Shown one piece after another: positions 63,500 to 64,000 of a DNA stretch of 64,000 bases. A program made the position numbers and the translations under genes. The DNA is from Chitinophagaceae bacterium UBA7600 (GTDB lineage: Bacteria; Bacteroidota; Bacteroidia; Chitinophagales; Chitinophagaceae): NCBI GenBank assembly GCA_002478885.1, contig DLKC01000083.1:46004-110003 (forward strand), written 5' to 3'. Under the pieces are notes generated by a model, which worked only from the letters and a program-made list of their open reading frames with translations, ran no database searches and was not told where the DNA came from. Every line of letters begins with the position of its first letter. The first letter of the stretch is position 1.

Positions 63500-64000
63500 A
63501 TGAACGGATGGAAAGAACATAAATGGGGTGAAATCGCAACTCTGGAATATGGGAAAGGATTAGCCAATTATCAAAATGACAATGGTAAGTACCCGGTTTT
63601 TGGAACTATCGGGAAAATTGGAACTTCTGATATTTTTTTAAACTCTAATCCGGGAATAATTATAGGAAGAAAGGGTGCATACAGAGGCGTTCATTATTCA
63701 ACAACTCCCTTTTATGTTATTGATACAGCTTTTTATTTGAAACCAAAAATAAATGATCTTGATATTAAGTATGCCTACTATCAGTTATTAACTAAAGACA
63801 TTAATAGTATGGATAGTGGTTCTGCAATTCCTAGTACTAGTAGAGAAGACTTTTATGATTTGAATATTTATTTACCTCCCTTCAAAGAACAAAAATTAAT
63901 TGCAGAAACGCTCACAGGCTTAGATGATAAAATAGATTTACTTCAACGCCAAAACAAAACTTTAGAGCAATTAGCTGAAACACTTTTTAGGCAATGGTTT
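63500..64000 (+). CDS. hsdS: Type I restriction-modification specificity subunit, N-terminal part
   Basis: 167 codons from ATG 63500, open to the right edge. It begins MNGWKEHKWGEIATLEYGKG, the typical start of a first target recognition domain, then NDNGKYPVFGTIGKIGTSDI and GIIIGRKGAYRGVHYSTTPF (the G-[IV]-GRKG block), SGSAIPSTSREDFYDLNIYL, LPPFKEQKLIAETLTGLDDK (the conserved region after a TRD) and a helical spacer KIDLLQRQNKTLEQLAETLF. It sets the DNA sequence recognised by HsdM. The second recognition domain and the end lie outside the window. Confidence 0.93.
   Translation, partial: MNGWKEHKWGEIATLEYGKGLANYQNDNGKYPVFGTIGKIGTSDIFLNSNPGIIIGRKGAYRGVHYSTTPFYVIDTAFYLKPKINDLDIKYAYYQLLTKDINSMDSGSAIPSTSREDFYDLNIYLPPFKEQKLIAETLTGLDDKIDLLQRQNKTLEQLAETLFRQWF

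Noticed and set aside
60083..64000. Integrated element with attachment site around the HTH gene and R-M locus
   Set aside because: No integrase, no tRNA and no direct repeats were found in the visible part; possible only beyond the right edge.

Overview
The window looks like a chromosome segment of a Bacteroidota bacterium, most likely a member of the Chitinophagaceae or close relatives. This rests on the gene repertoire (DUF4142, DUF3108, DUF6266, DUF1593, GH2/GH9/GH31 enzymes with N-terminal signal peptides), on A-rich leaders that mostly lack a Shine-Dalgarno sequence, and on intergenic regions packed with short dispersed repeats. No rRNA, tRNA, CRISPR array or complete insertion sequence was recognised. 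The taxonomic placement is inference.

Region by region. 1-1.8 kb: the N-terminal 597 codons of a TamB/AsmA-like protein running off the left edge. 2-26.7 kb: an envelope and stress-resistance neighbourhood with a DUF1469 holin-like protein, YtxH protein, YihY transporter, Cys-rich copper-binding bundle, orphan receiver domain, topoisomerase IB, a giant 2910-residue cyclic beta-1,2-glucan synthase-like protein, stress-type SDR dehydrogenase, KGG-repeat low-complexity protein, YciF-type ferritin-like protein, cupin-like protein, single-chain transketolase, DUF4142 lipoprotein, MidA-type methyltransferase and an iron-permease-like protein. 26.9-41.3 kb: a co-directional minus-strand catabolic locus with a DeoR regulator, FucI/AraA-type isomerase, split transketolase, sugar ABC transporter (binding lipoprotein, DUF2291, ATPase, permease), FGGY kinase, secreted esterase, DUF1593 protein and nucleoside-hydrolase-like protein. 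The set isomerase + FGGY kinase + two-subunit transketolase + ABC importer resembles the transketolase route described for D-apiose; the real substrate is unproven. 41.6-46.7 kb: a FAD monooxygenase/DUF3237 pair, a pseudouridine synthase, an Lnt-like acyltransferase and a DUF3108 protein. 46.7-58.3 kb: three secreted glycoside hydrolases (GH9, GH2, GH31 with PA14) suited to a beta-glucan with alpha-xylosyl and galactosyl branches such as xyloglucan, separated by repeat arrays, plus a GIY-YIG nuclease gene flanked by inverted copies of one repeat family, and a beta-propeller protein. 58.8-60.3 kb: DUF6266 and a small excisionase-like HTH gene with two striking candidate operators nearby. 60.6-64 kb: a type I restriction-modification locus, hsdM then hsdS (cut by the right edge), with three unusual co-directional genes inserted between them.

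The strongest candidate for an undescribed system is that last insert: two short paralogous proteins with a conserved C-terminal CPxCG tail bracket a membrane protein with a cytoplasmic-looking helical N-domain, all inside the hsdM-hsdS locus. Second is the repeat biology: at least thirteen copies or half-copies of an imperfect palindromic element with the arm GTTGCGTCGCACACTTGTAC, a hairpin-forming tandem array of about fifteen units abutting a GIY-YIG gene, and mosaic hairpin arrays between the glycoside hydrolase genes.
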